A stretch of DNA of 64,000 bases from CAXMST01 sp038206985 (GTDB lineage Bacteria > Actinomycetota > Thermoleophilia > Solirubrobacterales > 70-9), in the NCBI GenBank assembly GCA_038206985.1, contig JBBRAH010000013.1, forward strand, positions 1 through 64,000, read 5' to 3'. Below are positions 36,864 to 45,199 of this stretch, in pieces; within the stretch, counting starts at the first letter, position 1; every line of letters begins with the position of its first letter. The position numbers and the translations under genes were made by a program. Under the pieces are notes generated by a model. It worked only from the letters and a program-made list of their open reading frames with translations, did no database searches and was not told the origin of the DNA.

Positions 36864-37607
36864 TCAGCTCAGGAGGCGCGGATCATTGCTGCAGATCCCC
36901 GCGACGCCGATCTCGCGAAGCGCCGCGATGCGCTCCGGCTCGTCGACGGTCCAGGCGATCAGGCAGACGTCGATCCGCCGGGCGGTCTCGGCCAGACGTT
37001 TGCTGATCAACGGGTGATAGACCCAGGCCGCCGTCGCGCCCAGCTCCGGAGCACGCCGCTCGAGCAACGCCGGCAGGCGGCGACGCATCATCGCCAGCGC
37101 AGCGAGCACGGCCGGCCGGGCCAGGGGCTTGCGGTCCCAGGGGCGGGTCACCTTCGGGTAGGTCCAGCCGCGTCGCAAGTCGGGCTCCAGGGCCCTGATC
37201 GCGGACAGCGACTCCACGTACGCGGTCGAGACCATCGCCCGGGAGACGAGGTCGCGCTCGCGCAGGGCGGCGACTAAGTCGTATTCGCGGCCGGGCAACT
37301 TCACGTCGCAGTTGAACTCGACCTGGGTGAGCGGCGGGCGGGTGAAGGCATCGAGCGCTTCGCTGAGGGTCAGCGCCTCGCGAGAGTCCGCGTCGTGCCA
37401 GTCGTGGGCGATGACCAGCTCGGTGCGCTCGCCGACGGGGACCTCGGGCGCCCCGTCGTGCCTCCAGAGCACGTCGAACTCGATGATCTCGACACCGATC
37501 TCGACGGCCCGCTCGAAACTCGCGAGCGTGTTGCCGGGCACGAGGAGGTCAGCACCCTTGTGACCGACCCGGCGGAATCCGCCAGGGGCCGGGGCAGCTC
37601 CGCTCAC
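36864..37607 (-). CDS. Glycerophosphodiester phosphodiesterase
   Basis: 247 residues. It hydrolyses glycerophosphodiesters to glycerol-3-phosphate and alcohol. GDPD motifs: GHKGADLLVPGNTLASF (the usual HRG is HKG here), GVEIIEFDVLWRHDG (E-x-D metal site), LVIAHDW (second His), VEFNCDVK and the closing VCLIAWTVDEPE with GICSNDPRLL. Apart from the Arg-to-Lys change, the site looks complete. Without a signal peptide it should act in the cytoplasm. It follows the charged membrane protein gene with a 5-base gap. Confidence 0.9.
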   Translation of the reverse strand: MSGAAPAPGGFRRVGHKGADLLVPGNTLASFERAVEIGVEIIEFDVLWRHDGAPEVPVGERTELVIAHDWHDADSREALTLSEALDAFTRPPLTQVEFNCDVKLPGREYDLVAALRERDLVSRAMVSTAYVESLSAIRALEPDLRRGWTYPKVTRPWDRKPLARPAVLAALAMMRRRLPALLERRAPELGATAAWVYHPLISKRLAETARRIDVCLIAWTVDEPERIAALREIGVAGICSNDPRLLS

Positions 37608-37612
37608 CGTTC

Positions 37613-38359
37613 CTACTTCTCCTCGTCCCCGGTCTGCTCTTCGGTGTCGCCCGCCTGCTCATCGAGCCCGAGCTCGAGCTCGGGCGCTTCGTCGGCGTCG
37701 AGCTTCCCGGTCCCCTCTTCCGCCGCGTCGGCGTCCTCGGCGGCAGGGCTCGAGCGGCGCGAACGTCGCTTGCGTTGAGCGGCGGTCGCGGGTGAGGCCT
37801 TGGTGGCACGGTTGCGTCCACCGCTGCGCCCCCTCCCACCGCGGCGTGCGCGGGACGCCGGCTTGGCGTCTGCCTCCTCGCCGGCATCGGAAGTTTCGGC
37901 GGTCTCGCCCTCGGCCTCCTCGTCAAACAGCACTGAGCTCTCGGCTGCTGCCTGCTTCTGACGCCGGCGCGAGCGAGCGCTGGACTTGGACTTCGGCTTC
38001 GGCTTCTTGGACTTCTGCTTCGGCTTCGATCCGGCCTCAGCCCTCTTCTCATGCTCCATTTCGTCGATGGCGGAGCTCAGAGGTTCGTAGCCGCCCTGGC
38101 GATCGACGCGATCGCTGACCAGCATGCGCAGGATCGCGCCGAGGCCGCTGAGGACCCCGGCCGAGGCCAGGCCGCCGGTGAAGATCCCGATCGCGGCAAT
38201 CCCGCGGCTCTCACGCTGGAGGTCCTCGAAGAACGGCAGTGTGTTGTCGGAAGTGGTGATCGTGATCGCGATAATCAGCGAGAGCGTGAGGACGATGCCG
38301 GCCGCCCAGATCAGGGTCTTGGACAGCAGCTCGAACCAGGCGAGAGTGGGGCGCTCCAT
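37613..38359 (-). CDS. Two-helix membrane protein with long Lys/Arg-rich and acidic tail
   Basis: 248 residues. Two membrane helices occupy about 12-33 (LIWAAGIVLTLSLIIAITITT) and 53-75 (IAAIGIFTGGLASAGVLSGLG). The remaining 170 residues are cytoplasmic and low-complexity: first Lys/Pro-rich (KPKQKSKKPKPKSKSSARSRRR), then alternating acidic and Arg-rich blocks, ending in Glu/Asp. Such tails often bind nucleic acid or polyanions, but no function is known. It is in the same orientation as the GDPD gene and probably co-transcribed. Confidence 0.7.
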   Translation of the reverse strand: MERPTLAWFELLSKTLIWAAGIVLTLSLIIAITITTSDNTLPFFEDLQRESRGIAAIGIFTGGLASAGVLSGLGAILRMLVSDRVDRQGGYEPLSSAIDEMEHEKRAEAGSKPKQKSKKPKPKSKSSARSRRRQKQAAAESSVLFDEEAEGETAETSDAGEEADAKPASRARRGGRGRSGGRNRATKASPATAAQRKRRSRRSSPAAEDADAAEEGTGKLDADEAPELELGLDEQAGDTEEQTGDEEK

Positions 38360-38368
38360 AAATGCAGC

Positions 38369-39970
38369 CTATTGGGCCGCGCTGCCCGGCCCCGGCGGCG
38401 CCTCGCCGCTGCGCTCACCGCGCCCCCGCACGCGCCCACCGACAAAGAGCACACAGACCACGAAGCCCGCCAGCGCCACCCCGGCGACCACCTCGAGGCC
38501 GGTCTGCAGGCCGGCGACGAAGGAGTCGCGGACGATCGTCTCGATCTCGGCCTGCACGCTGCCGCCGAGCTTCGCGAGGGCGACCGACGCGGCGTCGGTC
38601 CCGGTCAGCAGACCGTGCAGGACGGAGGTCTGCTGGCCGGTCAGGTCGGTGCCGGCCGCACTCGCCTGCGAAGCGAGCACGTCCTCGGACCGTGCGGTGA
38701 AGATCGCCGTGGTCGCCGCCAGTCCGATCGCCCCGCCCGCGATCTGGCACATGTAGATGATCCCGCCGGCGAGGCTCGACTGCGAGGCGGGCAGCGCGGT
38801 CACCGCCGAGGTCGTGATCGAGGAGTAGAAGGCGCCGACGCCGACGCCGAGCAGGAAGAGGCCCGGCATGAGGGACGTGTAGCCCGAGTCGGGGCCGATG
38901 GTGGAGAGCAGGAAGGTGCCGGCGACCATCAGGGCGGATCCCCCGGAGACCATCAGCTTCGCTCCGAGCCGCTCATAGACCTGGCCGGCGACGTAGGAGG
39001 TGACCGCGAAGGTGCCCATCATCGGCAGCAACCCGAGCCCCGCCTGCAGGGGCGAGTAATCGAGGATCTTGATCAGAAACTGGGGTACGTAGAGGACGAC
39101 TACGAAAAACACCGCGGACATCAGCAGCGTGCTGAGCGCCGCTGCTGCGAACTCCCGGTTGCGCATCACCTCTGAGGGCACCAGTGCGGCGCTGCCCATC
39201 CGCGGTTCGATCAGGCCGAAGGAGACGATCAGCACTGCGGACGCTACGAGCAGGCCGACCACGCGCGGGTCGCCGAAGCCCCAGTCCGAGGACTGGTCGA
39301 GGGCGAGCATCAGGCAGAGCAGTCCGAGCGAGAGCGCCGCCATCCCGGCGTAGTCGATCCGCTCGCGGACATGCTCCTCGGTCTGGTGGATCTTGGCCGC
39401 GATCACGAGCACCGCGAAGATCGCCACCGGCACGTTGAGGAAGAAGATCCAGCGCCAGCTGAACAACTCGGTCAGCGCGCCGCCGAGCATTGGTCCGATC
39501 GCATTGCCGAGACCGGCGACGGCGAGGATCAGCCCGCCGGCGAGTGCAGCGCGGCTCGGCGGCAGAGCGGCGTAGGTCATGCCGAGGATCGCCGGCCACA
39601 TCAGGGCCCCACCGAGCCCCATACCGACCCGCATTCCGATCAGGGTCTCCGCGTTCGGCGCGAGCCCGCCGAGCAGTGAGAAGCCGGCGAACAGGGCGGC
39701 ACCGATGAAAAACGTCTTCCGCCGGCCGAACATGTCGGCGAGGCGACCGCCTGTGACGATCGCCAGGCCGAAGACCAGGGCGTAGGCGTTGATAACCCAC
39801 TGCGCGGTGCCGACATCAACGTCGAAGTCCTGCTCGATCGCCGGGATCGCGACGTTCAGCGCCGTGAAGTCGTTGGCGATCACGAAAACGCCGAGCGCCA
39901 GCGCGAACAGGGCCACGCCCGTGCCGGGCGGCAGAGGCTCCTTCTCTGTTCCGGTCGGCCGCGAGTCCAT
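38369..39970 (-). CDS. MFS exporter, DHA2 (14-helix, EmrB/QacA) family
   Basis: 533 residues with 14 predicted helices. Family landmarks: FVIANDFTALNVAIPAIEQDF in helix 1 (the D-T-NVA motif), AQWVINAYALVFGLAIVTGGRLADMFGRRK (motif A), and AIGPMLGGALTELFSWRWIFFLNVPVA (motif C followed by the W-x-W-I-F-N-P loop). It would export drugs, bile-like compounds or metabolites using the proton gradient. It is followed after 9 bases by the charged membrane protein gene. Confidence 0.92.
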   Translation of the reverse strand: MDSRPTGTEKEPLPPGTGVALFALALGVFVIANDFTALNVAIPAIEQDFDVDVGTAQWVINAYALVFGLAIVTGGRLADMFGRRKTFFIGAALFAGFSLLGGLAPNAETLIGMRVGMGLGGALMWPAILGMTYAALPPSRAALAGGLILAVAGLGNAIGPMLGGALTELFSWRWIFFLNVPVAIFAVLVIAAKIHQTEEHVRERIDYAGMAALSLGLLCLMLALDQSSDWGFGDPRVVGLLVASAVLIVSFGLIEPRMGSAALVPSEVMRNREFAAAALSTLLMSAVFFVVVLYVPQFLIKILDYSPLQAGLGLLPMMGTFAVTSYVAGQVYERLGAKLMVSGGSALMVAGTFLLSTIGPDSGYTSLMPGLFLLGVGVGAFYSSITTSAVTALPASQSSLAGGIIYMCQIAGGAIGLAATTAIFTARSEDVLASQASAAGTDLTGQQTSVLHGLLTGTDAASVALAKLGGSVQAEIETIVRDSFVAGLQTGLEVVAGVALAGFVVCVLFVGGRVRGRGERSGEAPPGPGSAAQ

Positions 39971-40048
39971 CAGCCCCCCGTTCCCCCTCTTCTCCGTCCC
40001 CCGACAGCGATCATCAGCGCCTCAGCGGACTACCACGGCCTGCGCACA

Positions 40049-41077
40049 TCAGAAGAGCTGGTTCTCGCCGGCGAAGATCTCGGAGACCGAGTCGTCGCTG
40101 AAGATCCGGCGGATCGAATCGGCGAGCGTCTGGGCCGTGGAGAGCACCGTGATGTTGGGCGGCGCGCCCTCGCGCAGCGGCATCGTGTCGGTCACGACGA
40201 TCCGCTCGATCTTCGAGTTCTCGTAGGCGAGGCGCTCGTAGGCGGGACCGCTGAAAACCCCGTGCGTGGCACAGGCGATCACACGGGCCGCGCCCTCGTC
40301 GAGGACCGTGCTGGCGGCCGCACAGAGTGTCCCGGCCGTATCGATCATGTCGTCGACGAGCACGGCGGTCTTGCCCTCGACTTCACCGACCACGTAGCCG
40401 ATCTCGGCGACCTGCTGCTCGGGCCGCTCCTTCTCCATGACCGCCCAGTGGCAGCCGACCTTGCGGGCAAAGTTGCGGGCCACCTTGACGCGGCCGGCGT
40501 CGGGGCTGACGATCACCAGATCCTCCTCGAACTGCTGATCGATGAACCACTGCGTGAGCATCGGCATCGCCGTCATGTGGTCGACCGGAACCTGGAAGAA
40601 GCCCTGAACCTGGCCGGCGTGCAGATCCATGGTCAGGACGCGATCGACACCGACCTCCTCCAGCAGACGGGCGACGACGCGGGCGCTGATCGGCTCGCGC
40701 GGCTTCGATTTCTTGTCCTGGCGTGCGTAGCCGTACCAGGGCATCACGGCGATGATTCGGTGCGCGGAAGCTCCCTGCGCCGCGTCGATCATGCAGAGCA
40801 GTTCCATCAGAGCGTCGTTGGGCGTCATGCCGGCGCGATCGTTGGCGGCCGTGGACTGGATGATGAAGACATCGGCGCCGCGGATCGACTCGTTGTAGCG
40901 GCAGTAGATCTCGCCGTTGGAAAAGGTCTTGAGGTCGACCTGGCCGAGGTCCACGTCGAGGCGCTGGGCGATGCGCGCGGCCAGCTCCCCCGAGGCGCGG
41001 CCGCCGAAGACCATCATCCGCTTGTTGTACTCCTGCGAGATCGAGCTCTCGATCCGAGGCTCATCCAGGGTGCTCAC
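40049..41077 (-). CDS. prs: Ribose-phosphate diphosphokinase (PRPP synthetase)
   Basis: 342 residues. It makes PRPP from ribose-5-phosphate and ATP for nucleotide, His and Trp synthesis. Motifs: MMVFGGRASGELAARIAQRL, FSNGEIYCRYNESIRG, YARQDKKSKPREPISARVVA (flexible ATP loop), RVLTMDLHAGQVQGFF, and the PRPP loop VLVDDMIDTAGTLC. All are intact and the length is normal. The start overlaps the glmU stop by 4 bases, the conserved glmU-prs pair. Confidence 0.97.
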   Translation of the reverse strand: MSTLDEPRIESSISQEYNKRMMVFGGRASGELAARIAQRLDVDLGQVDLKTFSNGEIYCRYNESIRGADVFIIQSTAANDRAGMTPNDALMELLCMIDAAQGASAHRIIAVMPWYGYARQDKKSKPREPISARVVARLLEEVGVDRVLTMDLHAGQVQGFFQVPVDHMTAMPMLTQWFIDQQFEEDLVIVSPDAGRVKVARNFARKVGCHWAVMEKERPEQQVAEIGYVVGEVEGKTAVLVDDMIDTAGTLCAAASTVLDEGAARVIACATHGVFSGPAYERLAYENSKIERIVVTDTMPLREGAPPNITVLSTAQTLADSIRRIFSDDSVSEIFAGENQLF

Positions 41078-42483
41078 CGGTCTTTGTTCTCCTTCTTAGT
41101 GCCCTCGTGCTTCGCAACCTTGCGAGCCGCGTAGCCCTCGATCTCGACCTGTTCGGATCTCGTCAGCGCCAGCGAACCCGCCGGCACGTCTTCCGCGATC
41201 ACCGATCCGGCGCCAGTGTATGCCTCATCGCCGACCTCGACCGGCGCGATCAAAGTCGTGTCCACCCCAGTCCGCACATTGCGACCTATCTTCGTCCGGT
41301 TCTTGACGAATCCGTCGTAGTTGGCCGTGATCGTCGCGGCGCCCAGGTTGGTGCCCTCGCCGATGTCCGCATCGCCGATGTAGGAGAGGTGCGGCACCTT
41401 GGAGCCGGCGCCCACCGTGGAGTTCTTGATCTCGACGAAGGTACCGGCCTTGGCGCCCTCCTCGAGACGCGCTTTCGGCCGCAGGTAGGCGAACGGCCCG
41501 ACGCTGCAGCGGTCGGCGACCGAGCACTCGACGAGGTAGGAGTGGGGAACCGTGACCTCGTTACCCAGCTCGGCGTCGATCAGGGTCGTGTGCGGGCCGA
41601 CCACGCAGCCGTCGCCGACCCTGCAGGCGCCGATCAGCGTGCAGCCGGGCTCGATGCGGACGTCGGAGCCGATCTCGGCCTCGACCTCGATGTAGGTCGT
41701 TGCCGGATCGACGATCGTGGCGCCGCCGCGCATATGCCGCTCGAGGATCTGTCGCCGGGCCTCGGCCTCGACGGTGGCTAGATCGACGCGGTCGTTGATG
41801 CCGAGGATCACGTTGGGGTCGGCGGAGACGAAGGGCATCACCTTGCCGCCCGCGGCGCGGATCGGGCCGAGCACGTCGGGCAGGTAGTACTCACCCTGAG
41901 CGTTGTCGTTGGTGATCCGATCGAGCGCGGCGGCGAGGGCAGTGGCCTCGAAGACGTAGATGCCGGCGTTGATCTCGCGGATCTCGAGTTCGGCGGCGCT
42001 TGCGTCGCCGGCGGCCTTGGTCTCGACGATCTTCTCGACCTCGAGGCTGTCGGCGTCGCGGACGATGCGCCCGTAGGAGCCGGGGTCGTCGAGGATCGCG
42101 CTGACCAGGGTGGCGGCCGCGCCAGAGTTGGCGTGGGCGGCAAGCAGATCGGCGATCATCTGCGCGGAGACGAGCGGCACGTCGCCGCTCAGCACGAGGA
42201 CAGTCTCAGAGGCCTCGACCACCTCGCGGGCGGCGCGCACCGCGCCACCGGTCCCGTCGGCGACCTCCTGGGGGACCACCTCGATCTCCTCCGGCAGGGC
42301 GCCGGAGATGTCGCGGTCGGGCGAGACGATCACCGCGATCCGCCCCGCTCCGGCCTTCCGCGCGGCCTCGATCGGCCAGGAGACCATTGCCCGCCCACAA
42401 ACGGGATGCAGGACCTTGGGCACCGCGGACTTCATCCGCGAGCCCTGCCCCGCGGCCATGATCAGGACGGTCGGCGCGCTCAC
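41074..42483 (-). CDS. glmU: Bifunctional UDP-GlcNAc pyrophosphorylase/GlcN-1-P acetyltransferase
   Basis: 469 residues from GTG 42483; further upstream in-frame codons read poorly. It makes UDP-GlcNAc, the precursor of peptidoglycan and other glycans. The N-terminal uridyltransferase has LIMAAGQGSRMKSAVPKVLH and NAGIYVFE. The C-terminal left-handed beta-helix (hexapeptide repeats from about residue 260) has the acetyltransferase region PFAYLRPKARLEEGAKAG, FVEIKNSTVGAGSKVPHLSY and NYDGFVKNRTKIG. Complete and standard. Confidence 0.96.
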   Translation of the reverse strand: MSAPTVLIMAAGQGSRMKSAVPKVLHPVCGRAMVSWPIEAARKAGAGRIAVIVSPDRDISGALPEEIEVVPQEVADGTGGAVRAAREVVEASETVLVLSGDVPLVSAQMIADLLAAHANSGAAATLVSAILDDPGSYGRIVRDADSLEVEKIVETKAAGDASAAELEIREINAGIYVFEATALAAALDRITNDNAQGEYYLPDVLGPIRAAGGKVMPFVSADPNVILGINDRVDLATVEAEARRQILERHMRGGATIVDPATTYIEVEAEIGSDVRIEPGCTLIGACRVGDGCVVGPHTTLIDAELGNEVTVPHSYLVECSVADRCSVGPFAYLRPKARLEEGAKAGTFVEIKNSTVGAGSKVPHLSYIGDADIGEGTNLGAATITANYDGFVKNRTKIGRNVRTGVDTTLIAPVEVGDEAYTGAGSVIAEDVPAGSLALTRSEQVEIEGYAARKVAKHEGTKKENKDR

Positions 42484-42532
42484 CGGTCGAATCGTATTGA
42501 CGCAGCCGCCCACAGCGCGATCCGGGGCGCAT

Positions 42533-43324
42533 TCATGCAGCGTCCCGCCTATCGGCGCGCTGCGCGTCGGCCTCCCGGCGTTCCCGCTCCCGCTCGTACC
42601 AGCGCACCCACTTGCGCACCGCATTGTCGGAAACGCCGTACTTGCGCCCCACCGCCGACCAACTCGTCGCCTTGATCTCGGCCAAAAGTTGGTCGAAAGG
42701 CGGTCGCTCGACCTTGCGGGCAGAGGGACGGGGCTTCCCGATCAGGCCCTTCTTGGGCGCGTGGCGACTACAGGCACGACAGCAGTAGCGATTGTGCTCC
42801 GTCGCCGGCACGAACTCCGCTCCGCACCAGTCGCATTCGCGGACCGAGTCGAGGACAGCGTTCTTGCGGCCACAGTGCGTTGGGAGGGTGGCCGCGCAGT
42901 TGGGGCAGAGCATCCGCAGGTTCTCCAGCCTGTGGTCATCCGGCACACCGTTGATATGGCCGAGGATCAAGGTGAGACGCGCGCCATGCCAATCCTCCCC
43001 CTGTCCGCACATCTCACATTCGGCTTCGAGGAGACCATCGTTGAGCAGGCGCCGCTTCAACTTCCCGCGCTGGTAAGTCGACGACTCAACCATCACTTCT
43101 GCCAGCGGGATCGGTGGACGGTGCGGGTTCCCGGCCGACGCTCGATACGGATCGAAGTGGTTAGCCGGGATCCTCCAGATTTCATCGACCCAGTGCCGGA
43201 ACAGCTTGTGATTCCCGCCGGCCGGCCGCATGCCTAGCTTCCGGAGCGCCTCTGCGTAGGAGAACGAGCTTGCTACGGCCTCCCTGGCGGCAGCTTCCGA
43301 GTACCTTTGGCACGACACGAACAC
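42533..43324 (-). CDS. HNH endonuclease with zinc finger and C-terminal helix-turn-helix
   Basis: About 263 residues from GTG 43324 (GTG 43318 equally possible); a longer frame would run into the tRNA. The N-terminus (SYAEALRKLGMRPAGGNH) is the short DNA-binding motif seen in phage and actinobacterial HNH proteins. The nuclease core is LILGHINGVPDDHRLENLRMLCPNC, with CEMCGQG before it. A second Cys4 zinc ribbon follows (CDWCGAEF, CCRACSRH) and an HTH ends the protein (WSAVGRKYGVSDNAVRKWVRWY). It looks like a mobile homing-type nuclease beside a tRNA gene. The start codon lies inside a perfect inverted repeat. Confidence 0.87.
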   Translation of the reverse strand: MFVSCQRYSEAAAREAVASSFSYAEALRKLGMRPAGGNHKLFRHWVDEIWRIPANHFDPYRASAGNPHRPPIPLAEVMVESSTYQRGKLKRRLLNDGLLEAECEMCGQGEDWHGARLTLILGHINGVPDDHRLENLRMLCPNCAATLPTHCGRKNAVLDSVRECDWCGAEFVPATEHNRYCCRACSRHAPKKGLIGKPRPSARKVERPPFDQLLAEIKATSWSAVGRKYGVSDNAVRKWVRWYERERERREADAQRADRRDAA

Positions 43325-43338
43325 TAGTTCGTGTCGTG
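43311..43338. repeat. Perfect 12-bp inverted repeat over the HNH start
   Basis: CACGACACGAAC (43311-43322), spacer ACTA, GTTCGTGTCGTG (43327-43338). It covers both candidate start codons of the HNH gene and lies 45 bases before tRNA-Gln. It could be an operator for self-repression, an mRNA hairpin hiding the start, or a recombination/target site. Confidence 0.85.
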
Positions 43339-43382
43339 GACGGATTCGGCCAGCTCCACACCCCCTACAATCGCGACGTCGG

Positions 43383-43459
43383 TCCGGGGTGGTGTAACGG
43401 GTTAGCACGCGGCACTTTGGATGCCGAGGCGGTCATGGGTTCGAGTCCTCCCCCCGGAA
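43383..43459 (+). tRNA. tRNA-Gln(UUG), with a weak T arm
   Basis: 77 bases. The acceptor stem TCCGGGG/CCCCGGA pairs fully, discriminator A. The D stem GTGT/GCAC and anticodon stem CGGCA/TGCCG are good; loop CTTTGGA gives anticodon UUG. The T loop TTCGAGT is canonical, but its stem ATGGG/CCTCC forms only three of five pairs and the variable region is about 8 bases, longer than normal for this class. CCA is not encoded. It may be functional with an odd T arm or may be decaying. Confidence 0.85.
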
Positions 43460-43489
43460 TGTGGCGCTTTTCGCGCGAACGCATACAGT

Positions 43490-43548
43490 CGCTTCACTGC
43501 GAATAGCCGACCGTATAAGTCAGTAGATCGCCTCAGAGTTCGCGAGTC
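43490..43548. repeat. Dispersed intergenic repeat, copy B
   Basis: Second copy of the 59-base element at 6785-6843, same orientation, 53 of 59 bases identical. It lies between tRNA-Gln and the 3' end of the PucR gene. Here the promoter-like boxes read TTCACT and TATAAG. Confidence 0.85.
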
Positions 43549-43605
43549 GGACGGCCGCCGGCGGTCCGTCTTGCTATCGCCAAACCGACATTCGGCTCCC
43601 GCCGC

Positions 43606-44922
43606 TCAGTCGTTCGTGGTCTTCCTCGGACGGCCGCCCTTGCTGCCGGGTTCCAGGGCCGGGCCGCTGGGGGCCGGGATGCCGAGGACGCGCATTGCCT
43701 TGAGGCCGAGGCCGAGCTTTTCGCGGCCCTCGGTGGAGTTGAGGTCGTGGCCGCAGAGTTCGCGGACGCGCTCGAGGCGGTAGCGGATCGTGTGGCGATG
43801 GGTGAAGAGGGTCTCGGCGGTCGGGGTGACGTTGCCGTCGTTCTCGAGGTAGGCCTCGACGGTGGCGACCAGCCCGGTCTCGTACTGCTCGTCGTAAGCG
43901 GAGAGCGGCTTGACGGTCTCCTCGTAGAAGCGGACCAGCTCGCCCGGGTCCTCGCTCATCGCGGGCAGCAGCAGCCGGTAGGAGCCGGTCTCCTCGAAGG
44001 CGAGCGGCGTGGTTCCCTCGGCCTCGCCGACGTTGACGGCGAGCAGCGCCTCCTTGCCGGCCCGGTAGATCTCGGTCGGATCGACCGCGTGGCGGCTGTA
44101 GCCGACCGTGACGTCGAAGCCGGCCAGCGTGGCGCCCAGCTCGCTCTGCACCTCATGGGCGGCGCGGGCGATCTGCTCGGGCTCGGCCGTGGGAACCACT
44201 GCGGCCACCTCGCCGGCTTCGGCCACGTCACCGTGGGAGGCGTAGGCGACGGCGCCGGTGCCGCCGGCGCGGACGGCGCGCAGCGTGAGCATCAGGACCC
44301 GGGCCCGCCACTCGCCCGGCTGGGCTGCATGCGGGTGGGCGCGCAGGTAGACGACGCCGCAGCCCTGGGAGAGATCGGTGCCGAGCTCCGTGGCCCGGGC
44401 GCGGATGTCATCGGGATCGCTGAGGGTGCGGCCCAACAGGGCGGCGACGAAATCATGGGCCGCGGCGTCGCTGGCCCACTCCGGGGCGCGGGCGCGCTCG
44501 AGCTCGAGGCCCAGCAGGGTGGCGACCATGCGCACGGTCGCCGCGCTCGGTCCATCCTTGCCCCGCGGCCGCAGGCGCAACTCCCCTACCACCGCGTCGG
44601 CCACGCGCAACTCGGCCTTCTCCACCCCGGCCTCGCCGTCGACGAGCTTCGTCTCTTCAGAAGCGGATGCCGCGGCAACCGCGAGAACGGCGCTGGAGCG
44701 GTCGATCAGGGCGACGCTGGAACCCAGCGCCGCGGCCGCGGCACGGGCGACGGCGGGCAGACCGGCTCCCGATTCGATCGCATCCGAGAGCGCCTCGAGG
44801 CTCCCTCCGCCCTTGCCGGCAGTGGCGCCAGGGCGTGCCGGAGCCGACGTCTCCGAGCTCTTCGAAGTCGCGCCCGAGGTAGTTTTCCGGGCCGTTTCCT
44901 TGTCACCGGAGGTGGTGGCCAC
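43606..44922 (-). CDS. PucR-family transcriptional regulator
   Basis: 438 residues. The N-terminal 40 residues are a Thr/Ser/Lys-rich tail. A GAF-like sensor region occupies about 45-130 (VALIDRSSAVLAVAA), a GGDEF-like CdaR middle domain about 200-330 (FDVTVGYSRHAVDPTEIYRAGKEALLA), and the C-terminal PucR helix-turn-helix is LVATVEAYLENDGNVTPTAE plus LFTHRHTIRYRLERVRELCG. These regulators respond to small metabolites, commonly nitrogen compounds such as purines or amino acids. The nearest genes do not show the target. Confidence 0.9.
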   Translation of the reverse strand: MATTSGDKETARKTTSGATSKSSETSAPARPGATAGKGGGSLEALSDAIESGAGLPAVARAAAAALGSSVALIDRSSAVLAVAAASASEETKLVDGEAGVEKAELRVADAVVGELRLRPRGKDGPSAATVRMVATLLGLELERARAPEWASDAAAHDFVAALLGRTLSDPDDIRARATELGTDLSQGCGVVYLRAHPHAAQPGEWRARVLMLTLRAVRAGGTGAVAYASHGDVAEAGEVAAVVPTAEPEQIARAAHEVQSELGATLAGFDVTVGYSRHAVDPTEIYRAGKEALLAVNVGEAEGTTPLAFEETGSYRLLLPAMSEDPGELVRFYEETVKPLSAYDEQYETGLVATVEAYLENDGNVTPTAETLFTHRHTIRYRLERVRELCGHDLNSTEGREKLGLGLKAMRVLGIPAPSGPALEPGSKGGRPRKTTND

Positions 44923-44974
44923 CCGCCAATAGTAGGGCGGGTCCGCCGATCATCGGGTTCGCGTGGGCGGCCGA

Positions 44975-45199
44975 TCAGCCGAATACGCCTGAGATCTCTT
45001 CCCAGTAGTACACCACGACCACGCCGACCGCGATGCCGACGGCGACCAGCGCCGCGAGGACCAGCAAAGAGAGGAGCACGGCCGTCGCCTTCTCCCAACC
45101 GCGCCCGAACGAGCCGATGGCGGGCACCAGGATCAAGGTCGCGAAAGCGAGCAGGCTGATCAGCCCCGCGCCGCCAAAGATCAGTACCTCAGTGCTCAT
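44975..45199 (-). CDS. Small two-helix membrane protein
   Basis: 74 residues: helix 1 at about 4-27 (VLIFGGAGLISLLAFATLILV), a short basic loop (SFGRGWEKA), helix 2 at about 39-65 (VLLSLLVLAALVAVGIAVGVVVVYY) and an acidic end. Its first 11 bases overlap the end of the DedA-PAP2 gene, so it is probably translated with it and could be a partner subunit. Family not recognised. Confidence 0.65.
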   Translation of the reverse strand: MSTEVLIFGGAGLISLLAFATLILVPAIGSFGRGWEKATAVLLSLLVLAALVAVGIAVGVVVVYYWEEISGVFG

